64,000 bases of DNA from Gordonia sp. OPL2 (GTDB lineage: Bacteria > Actinomycetota > Actinomycetes > Mycobacteriales > Mycobacteriaceae), in assembly GCF_003797825.1 (NCBI RefSeq), contig NZ_RKME01000003.1, positions 207,804 through 271,803 on the forward strand. Reading direction: 5' to 3'. The translations under genes were made by a program, and so were the position numbers. The notes under the pieces are model-generated. The model was not told the origin of the DNA, made no database searches, and was given only the letters and a program-made list of their open reading frames with translations. Positions 64,000-64,000 of this stretch are shown here, one piece after another. Numbering within the stretch: position 1 is the stretch's first letter; the number at the start of each line of letters is the position of its first letter.

Positions 64000-64000
64000 T

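Overview
The window is about 64 kb of high-GC DNA from a mycolic-acid-type actinobacterium. GTG starts, four-base ATGA/GTGA gene overlaps, DUF3817 proteins, NucS, GlgE, the CysO-CysM-Mec sulfur system and an LprD-like membrane protein all fit Mycobacteriales. Gordonia or a close relative is my best guess; I cannot name a species. Coding density is very high, and no stretch above 300 bases lacks a gene. I saw no insertion sequence, prophage or CRISPR array.

Region 1 (1-7.8 kb) is mixed housekeeping: a FadD15-like acyl-CoA ligase, an OpgC-like membrane protein, a trans-sulfuration-family PLP enzyme, a methyltransferase, and an OhrR-Ohr organic peroxide module with a readable promoter and operators. 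Region 2 (7.8-15.8 kb) is a sugar or cyclitol cassette: two LacI repressors, two Gfo/Idh/MocA dehydrogenases, two xylose-isomerase-like TIM barrels and a sugar-porter MFS. It lacks iolA/B/C/D. The gene content fits a redox-neutral keto-sugar route, such as the levoglucosan lgdA-B1-B2-C type, at least as well as myo-inositol catabolism. An amidohydrolase remnant, a hairpin and tRNA-Leu(UAG) follow.

Region 3 (16-41.5 kb) is largely collinear with Mycobacterium tuberculosis Rv1343c-Rv1321: lprD-like, DUF3817, rdgB, rph, the Rv1339 phosphodiesterase, murI, rhomboid, cysM, cysO, mec, P1 peptidase, DUF2017, clpS, pncB, dinG, glgE, glgB, thioredoxin-TPR, fadA4, methylmalonyl-CoA epimerase and nucS. 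Differences are the absence of glgP and inserted genes: a glycosyltransferase, pncA, an MFS, a thiamine-binding protein, a second DUF3817, a coiled-coil protein and a DUF385 protein. murI has no ATG, GTG or TTG start that keeps its active site.

Region 4 (41.5-63.8 kb) is nitrogen and amine catabolism. A glutaminase-STAS protein diverges from a short NAD-glutamate dehydrogenase. A PucR/GabR-type regulator diverges from a universal stress protein, gabT, gabD, an APC permease, aguB, aguA and putrescine oxidase. Together these could carry agmatine through N-carbamoylputrescine, putrescine, 4-aminobutanal and GABA to succinate. A GAF-winged-helix regulator with paired heptamer sites then diverges from an NTF2-flavin monooxygenase fusion. 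A second universal stress protein-permease pair and an alpha/beta hydrolase with an aspartate nucleophile follow.

The window ends with the rRNA operon terminator and a complete 5S gene on the minus strand, so the rest of the rrn operon lies just beyond position 64000.
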